Made by a program: the position numbers and the translations under genes
Shown: in pieces, positions 20,335 to 29,407 of the stretch
How positions within the stretch are numbered: the first letter of the stretch is position 1
How the letters are laid out: each line of letters begins with the position of its first letter
The notes under the pieces: generated by a model
Told to the model about the DNA's origin: nothing
The model's database searches: none
What the model saw: only the letters and a program-made list of their open reading frames with translations
NCBI GenBank assembly: GCA_024346935.1
Contig: AP024879.1
Coordinates: 1,483,610-1,547,609 of the forward strand
Length of the DNA stretch: 64,000 nt
Direction: 5' to 3'
Origin: Vibrio inusitatus
Lineage (GTDB): Bacteria > Pseudomonadota > Gammaproteobacteria > Enterobacterales > Vibrionaceae

Positions 20335-21201
20335 ATGAGCAGAATCGTTAAGTTTGCAGCATTGCAATTGACCAAGAGCTGGGATCTTGAGGCAAACCTT
20401 GAGAAGGCGAAAGCAGCAATTCGTGAAGCCGCTAAAAATGGTGCTAATGTTGTCGTGCCTCAAGAGCTATTTGCTGCGCCTTACTTTTGTAAGGTACAGG
20501 CTGCAAAGTATTTTGAGTTGGCAGAAGAAACAGAAAAGTCACATCTCATCGCTGAGATGAGCAAGCTTGCTAAAGAACTAAGTGTTGTTATCCCTGTCAG
20601 CTACTTTGAAAAAGCAGGTAATTGCTTCTTTAACTCGCTAGTAATGATTGATGCCGACGGTACAGTGTTAGAAAATTACCGAAAATCCCACATTCCTGAT
20701 GGCCCAGGTTACAGCGAAAAATATTACTTTAGCCCTGGCGATACAGGCATGAAGGTTTGGGATACACAGTTTGGCCGTTTTGGCGCCGGGATTTGCTGGG
20801 ACCAATGGTTCCCTGAATTAGCTCGCACCCTAGCATTGCAAGGTGCAGAAGCGATTTTCTACCCAACAGCAATCGGCAGTGAGCCTCAAGATCCTACGCT
20901 GGATTCTCGCGATCACTGGCAACGTACTATGCAGGGGCACTCTGCTGCTAATTTAGTACCGGTAATTGCCTCTAACCGCGTAGGCGTTGAATTGGATGAC
21001 GGCATTGAGACTACCTTTTACGGGTCTTCATTTATCACTGACCATACGGGTGGCAAGATAGCTGAAGCGCCACGTGAGGGTGAAGCCATTATCTATGCTG
21101 AGGTCGACTTGCAAGAAGCGACTCAAGCTCGTCATGCGTGGGGACTTTTCCGAGATCGTCGCCCCGAGCTATACACAGACGTAGCTAAATTATCTGTGTA
21201 G
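20335..21201 (+). CDS. aguB: N-carbamoylputrescine amidohydrolase
   Basis: A 288-residue nitrilase-superfamily enzyme with the Glu-Lys-Cys triad visible: Glu44 (VPQELF), Lys117 (YRKSHIPDG) and Cys154 (GICWDQWFPE). It hydrolyses N-carbamoylputrescine to putrescine, CO2 and ammonia, feeding PuuA. Length and motifs match AguB from plants and Pseudomonas. It starts 16 nt after puuB and ends 10 nt before aguA. Confidence 0.94.
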   Translation: MSRIVKFAALQLTKSWDLEANLEKAKAAIREAAKNGANVVVPQELFAAPYFCKVQAAKYFELAEETEKSHLIAEMSKLAKELSVVIPVSYFEKAGNCFFNSLVMIDADGTVLENYRKSHIPDGPGYSEKYYFSPGDTGMKVWDTQFGRFGAGICWDQWFPELARTLALQGAEAIFYPTAIGSEPQDPTLDSRDHWQRTMQGHSAANLVPVIASNRVGVELDDGIETTFYGSSFITDHTGGKIAEAPREGEAIIYAEVDLQEATQARHAWGLFRDRRPELYTDVAKLSV

Positions 21202-21211
21202 GAGAGTGATA

Positions 21212-22294
21212 ATGAAACTCACCACAACACCAAGCAATGATGGGTACTACTTTCCCGCAGAATTTAAAGCCATTGGCGAGGTTTGGCTAGCTTGGCCTGA
21301 GCGTCGCGACAATTGGCGTGATAATGCATTGCCAGCGCAGAAGACCTTTGCGCGTATTGCCAATGCAATATCTGAAGTAGTGCCTGTGAATGTGGCGGTC
21401 AATCAGGCGCAACTTCAGCAGGCTCGTGCACTACTTAAGCCGGAAGTCGAGCTATTTGAGATTCCTTTTAATGATGCTTGGATGAGAGATATTGGTCCAA
21501 CAATCGTTGTTAATAACGAAGGGGATCGTCGTGGCATCAGCTGGAAGTTTAATGCATGGGGTGGTGAGTACAATGGCTTATATGATGACTGGAGCCAAGA
21601 TGATCTAGTTGCATCCGCTGTGTGTGATGCCATTGGCGTTGCTCATTATAATGCCCCTTTTGTTTTAGAGGGTGGTGCAATCCATACCGATGGTGAAGGG
21701 ACGCTCTATACCACCGAAGAATGTCTTCTTAGCCCAGGGCGTAACCCAGAACTGAGTCGCCAACAAATTGAGAATAATTTGCAGCAATATCTTGGCATCG
21801 AGAAGGTAATCTGGGTGCCTAATGGATTATTCAACGATGAAACAGACGGCCATGTAGATAATCTACTACATGTGATTGCTCCGGCTAAGGTTGTACTTAG
21901 CTGGACTGATGATCCAAAAGATCCGCAGTACGCATTATCCCGTGAGGCTGAAAGCAGTCTGTTAGCTCAACGTGATGCTAAAGGCAGAGAAATAGAAATT
22001 ATCCGTCTTCCTACACCTGGCCCTCTATTCTACAAAGAAGAAGAGGCGTCGGGTATAGAGGCTAGCGACGGCATGACTCGAGAAGCAGGTGAGAGGCTAA
22101 GTGCTTCTTATGCCAATTTCTTAATGGTTAATGGCCATATATTTCTACCACTGCTTGATGAGTCAACAGACCAAATAGCCATCGATATTCTTCAGCGAGC
22201 ATTGCCAAAATATCGAATCGTCGGCATACCCTCAAGGGAAGTACTACTTGGCGGTGGCAATATCCACTGTATTACTCAGCAAATACCAGCGTAA
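21212..22294 (+). CDS. aguA: Agmatine deiminase
   Basis: A 360-residue peptidylarginine-deiminase-fold enzyme converting agmatine to N-carbamoylputrescine and ammonia. Motifs include WLAWPERRDNWRDN near the start, NDAWMRDIGPT, NDETDGHVDN and the catalytic Cys353 in LGGGNIHCIT. The frame can begin at GTG 21206, but ATG 21212 has GGAG at proper distance and is preferred. Immediately follows aguB; together they make the entry to the putrescine pathway from arginine-derived agmatine. Confidence 0.94.
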   Translation: MKLTTTPSNDGYYFPAEFKAIGEVWLAWPERRDNWRDNALPAQKTFARIANAISEVVPVNVAVNQAQLQQARALLKPEVELFEIPFNDAWMRDIGPTIVVNNEGDRRGISWKFNAWGGEYNGLYDDWSQDDLVASAVCDAIGVAHYNAPFVLEGGAIHTDGEGTLYTTEECLLSPGRNPELSRQQIENNLQQYLGIEKVIWVPNGLFNDETDGHVDNLLHVIAPAKVVLSWTDDPKDPQYALSREAESSLLAQRDAKGREIEIIRLPTPGPLFYKEEEASGIEASDGMTREAGERLSASYANFLMVNGHIFLPLLDESTDQIAIDILQRALPKYRIVGIPSREVLLGGGNIHCITQQIPA

Positions 22295-22338
22295 CGATAG
22301 ACCGATGCGCAAACAAAAAGGATTTAGAGGTTAGTTCT

Positions 22339-23766
22339 ATGCACCTTATTAACAATAAAAAACTGCTCTCTTTCATGGTCTCAGAGTCGGACAATAGTAT
22401 TGCGGTTAACAACCCTGCGACCGGTGAGTGCATTGGTTATGCGCCGATAACATCAAAAGATGAGATCCTTGATGCTATAGAGCGCTCAAAGCTTGCTCAG
22501 CAATCTTGGGCGGAGCAACCGGCAAAAGCGCGTTCTGCCGTGTTGCAGCAGTGGTATCAATTGCTTCTGGACAATCAAGATGATCTTGCTCGTTTGATGA
22601 CCCTTGAACAAGGGAAGCCGTTAGCTGAGGCTAAGGGTGAGGTGATGTATGGTGCAAGCTTTATCCAGTGGTTTGCTGAAGAAGCAAAGCGCACCTATGG
22701 CGAGACTATTCCTGCGCCTAGTGGTGACAAACGCTTGCTGACTATTCGACAACCTGTCGGTGTGACAGCGGCGATTACGCCATGGAACTTCCCTATTGCA
22801 ATGATTACACGTAAAGCCGCGCCCGCTTTAGCCGCGGGATGTAGCATGTTGATCAAACCCGCAGAGGATACGCCACTTTCCGCATTTGCTATGGCAGAGC
22901 TTGCCTATGAAGCAGGAGTGCCAAAAGACCTACTCATCATAGTACTAGGTAAACAAGCGGCTGAGGTGGGGGATATATTCACGACTCACCCAACAATCCG
23001 TAAGCTTTCATTTACTGGCTCGACACGTGTTGGCCGACTGCTGATGCAGCAAAGCGCTGGTGATGTGAAACGCACGTCAATGGAGCTAGGCGGGAACGCC
23101 CCATTTATTGTGTTTGATGATGCCGATATTGATAGTGCCGTTGCTGGAGCTATGGTGTCTAAGTTTCGTAATGCGGGACAAACCTGTGTCTGTGCAAATC
23201 GTTTTTATGTCCACAGTAAGGTCTACGATGCCTTCGTTTCTAAATTTGATACTGCCGTCCGTGCACTTAAGGTTGGAAACGGTATGCAAGAGGGCGTCAA
23301 TATTGGCCCTGTTATTAATCAGGCGGCGAAAAACAATATTCAATCGTTAGTGGATAAGGCAATTGAACAGGGCGCAGAGCCGACTTCGAGTATCGAAGAA
23401 CTGGCTGGGTTGTATCTCCAACCTGTGATTTTGAAAAACGTTAAGCACAACATGGATATCGTCTCTCAAGAGATTTTTGGCCCAGTAGCGCCCGTAATTT
23501 GCTTTGATACAGACGAAGAGCTCATCGAAATGGCCAACGATACGATTTATGGCCTAGCTTCTTATTTCTATAGCCAAAACGTGCACCGTGTTTGGAAAGT
23601 AGCCGAAGCGCTGCAATACGGCATGGTAGGTATAAACGATGGAATAATTTCTACAGAGGTCGCGCCTTTTGGCGGGGTCAAACAATCGGGTATTGGACGT
23701 GAAGGTGCTAAGCAAGGCATTGATGAATACATGGACATCAAATACCTCTGCTTCGGCGGCAATTAA
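22339..23766 (+). CDS. gabD: Succinate-semialdehyde dehydrogenase-type aldehyde dehydrogenase
   Basis: A 475-residue aldehyde dehydrogenase of the GabD group: ITPWNFPIAMITRK, FTGSTRVGRLL, SMELGGNAPFIVF and the nucleophile motif AGQTCVCANR. It should oxidise succinate semialdehyde to succinate, closing GABA catabolism. It is followed 15 nt later by the GABA aminotransferase gene, which makes its substrate. Related semialdehydes such as glutarate semialdehyde cannot be excluded. Confidence 0.9.
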   Translation: MHLINNKKLLSFMVSESDNSIAVNNPATGECIGYAPITSKDEILDAIERSKLAQQSWAEQPAKARSAVLQQWYQLLLDNQDDLARLMTLEQGKPLAEAKGEVMYGASFIQWFAEEAKRTYGETIPAPSGDKRLLTIRQPVGVTAAITPWNFPIAMITRKAAPALAAGCSMLIKPAEDTPLSAFAMAELAYEAGVPKDLLIIVLGKQAAEVGDIFTTHPTIRKLSFTGSTRVGRLLMQQSAGDVKRTSMELGGNAPFIVFDDADIDSAVAGAMVSKFRNAGQTCVCANRFYVHSKVYDAFVSKFDTAVRALKVGNGMQEGVNIGPVINQAAKNNIQSLVDKAIEQGAEPTSSIEELAGLYLQPVILKNVKHNMDIVSQEIFGPVAPVICFDTDEELIEMANDTIYGLASYFYSQNVHRVWKVAEALQYGMVGINDGIISTEVAPFGGVKQSGIGREGAKQGIDEYMDIKYLCFGGN

Positions 23767-23781
23767 TAAAGGGACAGAACA

Positions 23782-25059
23782 ATGACCAATCAACAGCTAC
23801 ACCAAAGAAGAAGCCAAGTCATCGCCCAAGGTATGGGCGCTGTATACCCACTCTATGTAGAACGTGCTGAAAATGCACATGTGTGGGATGTAGAAGGGAA
23901 TAGATATATCGATTTTGCCGCAGGTATAGCAGTAACGAATACAGGGCATTCTCACCCTCGAATTACTGAAGCGGTAAAGAATCAGCTAGATAATTTCTCC
24001 CATACATGTGCGATGGTGACTCCTTATGCGCCCTTTATTGAGCTTGCTGAAAAATTGACTCAATTAGTTCCTGGCGATTCAGAGAAAAAAGCGATCTTCT
24101 TAACTACAGGTGCAGAGGCTGTTGAGAACGCGGTGAAGATTGCTCGTGCAAAAACTGGTCGCAGTGGTGTTATTGCATTCAAGGGTGGTTTTCACGGCAG
24201 AACGAATCTGACTATGGGGCTGACGGGTAAGATCGCGCCATACAAAGCAGGCTTTGGTCCATTTCCTGGTGAGATATTCCATGCACCTTACCCAAATGCG
24301 TTCCACGGCATTACAGTTGAGCAAAGTATGCAGGCATTGGAAGATTTGTTTAGCTGTGATATCGAGCCTTCTCGTGTCGCTGCGATTATTTTCGAACCCG
24401 TGCAGGGAGAAGGGGGCTTTTACAAAGCACCTGCTGAGTTTGCACAGGCACTGCGTCAGCTATGTGACAAACACGGTATTGCACTGATTGCCGATGAAAT
24501 TCAAACGGGTTTTGCTCGCACAGGTAAAATGTTCGCGACTGAACACTTGGGCATTGAACCGGATATGATGACTTTAGCAAAGGGTATTGCTGGTGGTTTC
24601 CCTATTTCTGCGGTAGTGGGTAAATCTGAGATTATGGATGCAGCGCAACCAGGCGGTTTAGGGGGCACTTATGCAGGTTCACCACTAGCGTGTGTGGCAG
24701 GTTTAGAAGTGCTAAAGATCATTGAAGAAGAAGATTTGTGTAATAAGGCAAATGGCATTGGTGAGATAGTTAATGCTCATATGACCAAGCTTCAGCAACA
24801 AGTGCCTTCTATCGGAGAGGTTCGTACTGCTGGCGCGATGATGGCGATAGAGTTTACCGACCCTAATAGCGGCGCTCCGCTTCCGGACGTGACTAAAGCG
24901 GTGATCGGCAAGGCACAAGAAAATGGTGTTATCTTGTTATCTTGCGGTGTGAAGGCGAACGTTGTGCGCTTGCTACCGCCATTGACCATAGAGTCAGAGG
25001 TGTTGGTTGAAGGTCTAGACAAATTAGAGAATATTATTCTAGAAGTGACTCAATCTTAA
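23782..25059 (+). CDS. gabT: 4-aminobutyrate aminotransferase
   Basis: A 425-residue class-III PLP aminotransferase. Visible are GAEAVENAVKIAR, IIFEPVQGEGGF, IADEIQTGFARTG with Asp238, and the PLP lysine 267 in LAKGIAGGFP. It transfers the amino group of GABA to 2-oxoglutarate, giving succinate semialdehyde for the neighbouring dehydrogenase. Could equally be called puuE by context. Last gene of the rightward operon; a strong terminator follows. Confidence 0.92.
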   Translation: MTNQQLHQRRSQVIAQGMGAVYPLYVERAENAHVWDVEGNRYIDFAAGIAVTNTGHSHPRITEAVKNQLDNFSHTCAMVTPYAPFIELAEKLTQLVPGDSEKKAIFLTTGAEAVENAVKIARAKTGRSGVIAFKGGFHGRTNLTMGLTGKIAPYKAGFGPFPGEIFHAPYPNAFHGITVEQSMQALEDLFSCDIEPSRVAAIIFEPVQGEGGFYKAPAEFAQALRQLCDKHGIALIADEIQTGFARTGKMFATEHLGIEPDMMTLAKGIAGGFPISAVVGKSEIMDAAQPGGLGGTYAGSPLACVAGLEVLKIIEEEDLCNKANGIGEIVNAHMTKLQQQVPSIGEVRTAGAMMAIEFTDPNSGAPLPDVTKAVIGKAQENGVILLSCGVKANVVRLLPPLTIESEVLVEGLDKLENIILEVTQS

Positions 25060-25087
25060 TTATCTCTCGTTTACATACTGTTTGATT

Positions 25088-25116
25088 AAAGCCCAGTTTT
25101 TACTGGGCTTTCTTAT
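25088..25116 (+). terminator. Rho-independent terminator of the polyamine operon
   Basis: Perfect 10-bp stem AAAGCCCAGT (25088-25097) and ACTGGGCTTT (25102-25111) with a TTTT loop and a T-rich tail, 28 nt after gabT. Confidence 0.88.
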
Positions 25117-25365
25117 TTATGCTAGTGAGACTCTCGATATTGACGAAATCATTGCCTCTCTGCGTACCTCTAAGATTTCTTCTATCATGGTGCCTTTGGC
25201 CTTCATGCCAAAGTGGTTCGCATAGTTATGGATCTTACTTACCTCATCCGGTTTCAGCTGATATACCTCTCGCTTAAGTCGAGCATTGGCTTCGCTTTTT
25301 ATCAAACCTTGCTGCTGAAGCAGTTGAATGATTTGGGTATCTAATGGATGTTTTTTCTTAATCAT
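25117..25365 (-). CDS. Small basic hypothetical protein
   Basis: An 82-residue, Lys/Glu-rich, helix-predicting protein (QLLQQQGLIKSEANARLKREVYQL, then IHNYANHFGMKAKGTMIEEILEVRREAM). No signal peptide or membrane segment. I do not recognise a family. The ATG has only a weak ribosome-binding site, and its 3' end touches the convergent gabT terminator. Amino-acid composition looks coding, so I keep it with moderate confidence. Confidence 0.5.
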   Translation of the reverse strand: MIKKKHPLDTQIIQLLQQQGLIKSEANARLKREVYQLKPDEVSKIHNYANHFGMKAKGTMIEEILEVRREAMISSISRVSLA

Positions 25366-25735
25366 AGGGTTATTTAATCAAGTTATTAAAAGGTGAAACT
25401 TATCGTTCTTATTGTGAGTCAGGCATGTTAGGAGGCATTGATTGCAGATACGTGATACTAGTGTTGCGTTTTTATTTGCATCGCTCTATCTGCGGTTTGT
25501 GCTCACAAAAAACTAGAGCCTAGCTTTGCCCTGCTTATAAAAAGCACTGAAGATTAATGGCAAATACCGGATCAAGATAATGACTTAGATTCATATCAGA
25601 TATAACTCCAACTTGAAGGGTTTAACCCTGCAAAATGCATTCGTTGATGGTATGGGTGCGAAGTATGCTGAATGAAATTGGAGCGTTTTTACTGTAAGGC
25701 GCTCAGCAGCTATACACTGATATTAGGTATTTTCT
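25366..25735. other. Intergenic region without a recognisable gene
   Basis: Divergent spacer of 370 bp. It contains the short palindrome GGGTTTAACCC (25618-25628) and an imperfect hairpin GAGCG/CGCTC just before the lipoprotein gene. I see no convincing promoter pair, small RNA or coding frame. Confidence 0.4.
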
Positions 25736-26092
25736 ATGAGATTTAAGGCAGTTTTAACTTCATTATTGCTTACGCTTCTGTTCACTGGATGCGCTAAAAC
25801 CACCGTAGTAACAAGTGATCAAGCATCAAAAGTGCAAGTCTTTTATACCGCACCGAGCCAGCAGCAATATGAGGAGCTGGGGTTAGTTTCAACGCAGACT
25901 GGGCAAACGATATTTCATGACAGAAGCAATGAAGGCATGTTGATTAAGCTACAAGAAAAGGCCTACAAAATGGGGGCTGATGCCATCATTGTGCGATCGG
26001 TTGATGAGAGTACATGGGGCTTTGTTGGCGACAACAGTACGGGCTTTGAAAAGGGTAAAGCGACAGCGGTTGCGATAAAGTTTTACCAATAG
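25736..26092 (+). CDS. Small lipoprotein of unknown function
   Basis: A 118-residue protein with a lipoprotein signal (lipobox LFTGC, Cys19). The mature part ends in KMGADAIIVRSVDESTWGF, a pattern shared by small envelope lipoproteins that pack a beta-sheet plus one helix (RcsF/YbjQ-like folds). The cysteine pairs of RcsF are missing, so it is not RcsF. No operon partner. Confidence 0.7.
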   Translation: MRFKAVLTSLLLTLLFTGCAKTTVVTSDQASKVQVFYTAPSQQQYEELGLVSTQTGQTIFHDRSNEGMLIKLQEKAYKMGADAIIVRSVDESTWGFVGDNSTGFEKGKATAVAIKFYQ

Positions 26093-26281
26093 GCGAAGGA
26101 AAGCCCTAGAACAGCGGTTGTTCCTGAGCGCTTCTATCGGGAATCTGTTCCTACACAATACAATAAGTTAGGTCCCCGATTAAAAATCTCGGGGACGACG
26201 TATTTGGTGCACCATTTTGTTTCACTGCTTATTCAGTGGTCATCTATACGCCAAAACATAACTATTTTGAGTGGTTTAAAA

Positions 26282-26662
26282 CTAGTGCATCGAATGCAAG
26301 CCGAACATATTGCCTTCGGTATCTGTGGCTAATGTCATAAACCCGTACTCTCCAATAGCCATTTTGGGCTGTTGGATGCTACCACCAGAGCTGATTACTC
26401 TTGCTTCTTCTGTTGCACAATCTTCACAAGAGAAATATACCAAGGTTCCCCCTGCACCGGCTGAGACACCATTCATTTTGGCTAAGGCACCTGTAACGCC
26501 GTATTGTTCCATATTAGACGGAAAGCTCCACATTTCGATTTCATTGGCGCTGGGGTTGTCCATTTTTTCTAACTGGACGTGAAACACGCTTTGGTAAAAA
26601 GCGATAGCTCGAGGCATATCATCAACATAGATCTCGAACCAAGCAACAGGATTTTTAGCCAT
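26282..26662 (-). CDS. VOC-family (glyoxalase-like) protein
   Basis: A 126-residue vicinal-oxygen-chelate domain: VAWFEIYVDDMPRAIAFYQSVF at the start and LATDTEGNMFGLHS at the end give the two beta-alpha-beta-beta modules. Such proteins bind metals or act as small dioxygenases/lyases; no substrate can be read. The frame reaches back to TTG 26707, but ATG 26662 has GGAG upstream and fits the family start (MAKNPVAWFEIYV). Third gene of an operon headed by the aldo-keto reductase. Confidence 0.82.
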   Translation of the reverse strand: MAKNPVAWFEIYVDDMPRAIAFYQSVFHVQLEKMDNPSANEIEMWSFPSNMEQYGVTGALAKMNGVSAGAGGTLVYFSCEDCATEEARVISSGGSIQQPKMAIGEYGFMTLATDTEGNMFGLHSMH

Positions 26663-26725
26663 GACTCCAACTCCTATAAATGTGTTTGCGTTAAAGCTTA
26701 TGCACAAGTTGGGAGAATGTCAGTT

Positions 26726-27130
26726 TTAATCTGGCGATAGGGATAATTGCCCGAGTACTTGCTTTGCAAGCGCTTCATCGTCACTTTCAGACAGTCCGCT
26801 AATACCAATGCCTCCTATAATTGCTCCGTCTTTTTCGATAGGCAAGCCGCCCATGAAGCCAGTGATCTTAGGATCAGTCCAGTAACTCAGTTGTTTTCCT
26901 GTTTCTCTAGCCCATGCACCTAGATTGCCACTTGGCTGTCTATCTCGTGCAGAGGTATAGGCCTTATTTTGTGCAAGTAAGCCTGCTTGTACGCTAACGC
27001 CATCCATACGTGAAAATGTTAAAAGCTCACCATGGGTGTCGCAGATACTGACCGCAATAGCGACCTTTCTTTGTATGGCGATTTGCTCGGCTTCGTTAAG
27101 CAGTTCATGTGCTATTTTGTGATTTAACAT
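26726..27130 (-). CDS. GlcG/HbpS-like (DUF336) protein
   Basis: A 134-residue protein with the DUF336 fold seen in GlcG, HbpS and PduO C-terminal domains: AVSICDTHGELLTFSRMDGV, KAYTSARDRQPSG and the glycine-rich GGLPIEKDGAIIGGIGISG. Some relatives bind haem or cobalamin; others have no known ligand. It lies 12 nt after the aldo-keto reductase, so probably works on the same compound. Confidence 0.82.
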   Translation of the reverse strand: MLNHKIAHELLNEAEQIAIQRKVAIAVSICDTHGELLTFSRMDGVSVQAGLLAQNKAYTSARDRQPSGNLGAWARETGKQLSYWTDPKITGFMGGLPIEKDGAIIGGIGISGLSESDDEALAKQVLGQLSLSPD

Positions 27131-27142
27131 GTGTAGCTCCTG

Positions 27143-28120
27143 TTATGGGATCTCGTTACCTAAGCTTTTTTCGAGCAGGGTGAACCACTGGCCATGAGTT
27201 AGCTTCACTTGATTGACCTGTGCACATGCTTTGATCCTATCCAAGTTTGTCGTGCCGATTACGGGCTGAATATTAGCTGGATGGCGGGTTAGAAAGGCAA
27301 GAACAATGGCCTCACTGCGAACAGAATACTCTTCGGCAAGTTGCGCAACATAGTGAGCGGTATTGCGCACAACAGGACAGTCATCATTAAGGTTTAGGCT
27401 GTTGAATTTCCCTTGAGCGATCGATCCCCATGATTGCAACTGAATACCATTGGCTTGGCAGTATTCTATGGTTCCAGAATCGAAATCAGCACGTTGACCT
27501 TGATGATTCTGAGCCATGATGCCTCCTTGTACAAAATCCAATTTGGCTAGGCTCATTTCCAGTTGATTGATTATAAGAGGCTGATCCAGTGCAGATTGAA
27601 GGTAGTGCATTTGATGCTGGTTCATGTTGGAAACACCAAAGTATTTTACTTTGCCAGATTGATGGAGCTGAGCAAAAGCTTGGGCTACTTCATCAGTTTC
27701 CATTAATGGATCAGGACGATGAAGCAGTAAAGTATCGAGATACTCAGTATTAAGACGACGGAGGATATTCTCTACCGATTCTAAGATCCATTGTGATGAG
27801 AAGTCATAGCGTTTAGCTGCATCTTGGCCTGCGAATCGAATGCCACACTTTGATTGAAGATAGAGAGAGTCACGTAGGGTTGAGTCTTGCTTTAAAGCTT
27901 CGCCAAAGGCTTGTTCTGCTTTACCAAAGGTATAGATGTCAGCGTGGTCAAATAAGTTAATGCCATTTTCAAGGGCAGCATCAATGATGCTGCGTGTTTG
28001 AGCAATATCGCTTGAGTTTACTGGTGTGTTGTTCCATCCACCCCCTAAACCCATACAACCATAAGATAGTTGGCCGACGTTAGGTAGATAGGTAGCAAGT
28101 GGCAGGGCATTATTATTCAT
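27143..28120 (-). CDS. Aldo-keto reductase (YdhF-like)
   Basis: A 325-residue NADPH-dependent aldo-keto reductase. The catalytic tetrad is visible as Asp58, Tyr63 (FDHADIYTFG), Lys91 (LQSKCG) and His134 (LLLHRPD). The LLLHRPDPLM motif and overall length resemble YdhF. The substrate is unknown. First gene of a three-gene operon (AKR, DUF336, VOC) divergent from a LysR-type gene, which suggests inducible handling of an aldehyde or ketone. Confidence 0.88.
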   Translation of the reverse strand: MNNNALPLATYLPNVGQLSYGCMGLGGGWNNTPVNSSDIAQTRSIIDAALENGINLFDHADIYTFGKAEQAFGEALKQDSTLRDSLYLQSKCGIRFAGQDAAKRYDFSSQWILESVENILRRLNTEYLDTLLLHRPDPLMETDEVAQAFAQLHQSGKVKYFGVSNMNQHQMHYLQSALDQPLIINQLEMSLAKLDFVQGGIMAQNHQGQRADFDSGTIEYCQANGIQLQSWGSIAQGKFNSLNLNDDCPVVRNTAHYVAQLAEEYSVRSEAIVLAFLTRHPANIQPVIGTTNLDRIKACAQVNQVKLTHGQWFTLLEKSLGNEIP

Positions 28121-28198
28121 TGTTCGTTCTTTTTTAGTTGTTGTCTAATGGATACATTCTATTGTTCGTACTGACAATGATAAGAGCCTATCTACGAA

Positions 28199-28219
28199 TT
28201 CATTATTCGCTATAATGAA
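28199..28219. promoter_or_regulatory. Inverted repeat in the AKR / LysR divergent promoter
   Basis: Perfect 8-bp arms TTCATTAT (28199-28206) and ATAATGAA (28212-28219) with a 5-nt loop, 22 nt before the lysR start. A second, wider pair ATTGTTC (28161-28167) and GAACAAT (28217-28223) brackets the region. The placement and A/T-rich dyads fit a LysR-type binding site; the assignment is inferred. Confidence 0.5.
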
Positions 28220-28241
28220 CAATATAATAGGTGGAGATTGA

Positions 28242-29120
28242 ATGAACGAACATAAGCGAATAGAGCGTTTGATGCTCTTTGTTGAACTAGGAAGACAACT
28301 AAACTTTTCACGAGCAGCAGAAGTACTCGGTATTTCAAGAAGCTATCTATCCGAGCAGATAAAGAAGCTAGAGAGTGAGCTTCAGGCTCCGTTAGTGGTA
28401 AGGACGACACGAAGTGTAAGGCTGACCCCTGAGGGAGAGCGTGCTTATCAACAAGGGTTGAGCATCCGTAGTGCTGTGCTTGATTTGGAGAGAAACCTCA
28501 ATAGCGAACATCATGAAATTTCAGGATTGCTGCGCCTTACTGCCCCCAAGATGTTTACGGAATCCATCTTGATGAGGCTTTGCCGAGAATTCAAACAGCA
28601 GTATCCCGACATAACATTTGAAATTAATTCTAGTTATCAGTCGTTTAATCTCAATCAAACGGATATTGATTTAGCATTTCGCGCCACTCAATCACCTCCG
28701 GAGGACATGGTGGCCTATCGATTGTTTGATTATCAGCATTGGCTGGTGGCGTCGCCCCATTATTTACAAAGCTTTGGCACTGTTAACAAAGTTGAAGACC
28801 TTGATAAGCACCAATGTTTAACGACCTTACATCAACGCACTTGGCCTTTAAAAACGACAGATATAAAAGTGAGTGGTTGGATGGCAAGTAATGATAATCG
28901 CATGCTTCGTGAGTTTGCACTGAATGATGAAGGAATTGTGCGTATCGCCAGTTACTTTGTTGAAAATGATGTACAAAGTGGGGTACTCAATCAGGTACTG
29001 GCAGAAGAAACCTCAGATGCATCCAATTCTTTATATATGGTCTATCCACAACTGATCTATCCATCGGCTAAATTGAAGGCATTCGTAGAGTTTGTAAAAC
29101 TGAGAGTTAGGACTCTTTAG
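28242..29120 (+). CDS. LysR-family transcriptional regulator
   Basis: A 292-residue LysR-type regulator: N-terminal winged helix (about 5-64; LNFSRAAEVLGISRSYLSEQIKKLE, then RTTRSVRLTPEGERAY) and a substrate-binding-like effector domain. The effector domain is of the CrgA/AaeR type (ISGLLRLTAPKMF). It is divergent from the aldo-keto reductase operon with 121 bp between and probably controls it. Confidence 0.88.
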   Translation: MNEHKRIERLMLFVELGRQLNFSRAAEVLGISRSYLSEQIKKLESELQAPLVVRTTRSVRLTPEGERAYQQGLSIRSAVLDLERNLNSEHHEISGLLRLTAPKMFTESILMRLCREFKQQYPDITFEINSSYQSFNLNQTDIDLAFRATQSPPEDMVAYRLFDYQHWLVASPHYLQSFGTVNKVEDLDKHQCLTTLHQRTWPLKTTDIKVSGWMASNDNRMLREFALNDEGIVRIASYFVENDVQSGVLNQVLAEETSDASNSLYMVYPQLIYPSAKLKAFVEFVKLRVRTL

Positions 29121-29158
29121 TCGCCTTGTGGTAGTAGAAGAGGCACTGTTCCTATATT

Positions 29159-29188
29159 GCACCTGACAATCAAAGGTGCCATCTTTTT
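29159..29188 (+). terminator. Possible weak terminator after the LysR gene
   Basis: GCACCT (29159-29164) pairs with AGGTGC (29174-29179) over a 9-nt loop, followed after four bases by five T residues. A competing GGCAC/GTGCC pairing exists. The stem is short, so this is tentative. Confidence 0.4.
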
Positions 29189-29407
29189 GCTCGTAAGCGC
29201 GGCTAAAAAAGATATGTCTTTCAAATTGCTGCTTTTGATTTGTGTGAGACTGTGCTCCTTGACGGAATGTACACCAAACCGTATGGCGATCAAAATACGT
29301 AACTAGTGTAAATGTTGTGTAAATTCTAGGTGTTATTAATGCGTGTAGAGTACGAATATATGGTAACCTCATCAACATGATATTTAATAGGATTGGACGA
29401 GATTATT

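Noticed and set aside
26172-26196. Hairpin GTCCCCGA / TCGGGGAC read as a terminator after the small lipoprotein
   Set aside because: The stem is perfect for 8 bp but no T run follows on either strand and it lies 80 nt past the stop; left as an unexplained hairpin.
29031-29378. Leftward open frame of about 115 residues overlapping the lysR end
   Set aside because: Its composition is not protein-like, it has no ribosome-binding site, and most of it is antisense to lysR and the following spacer.
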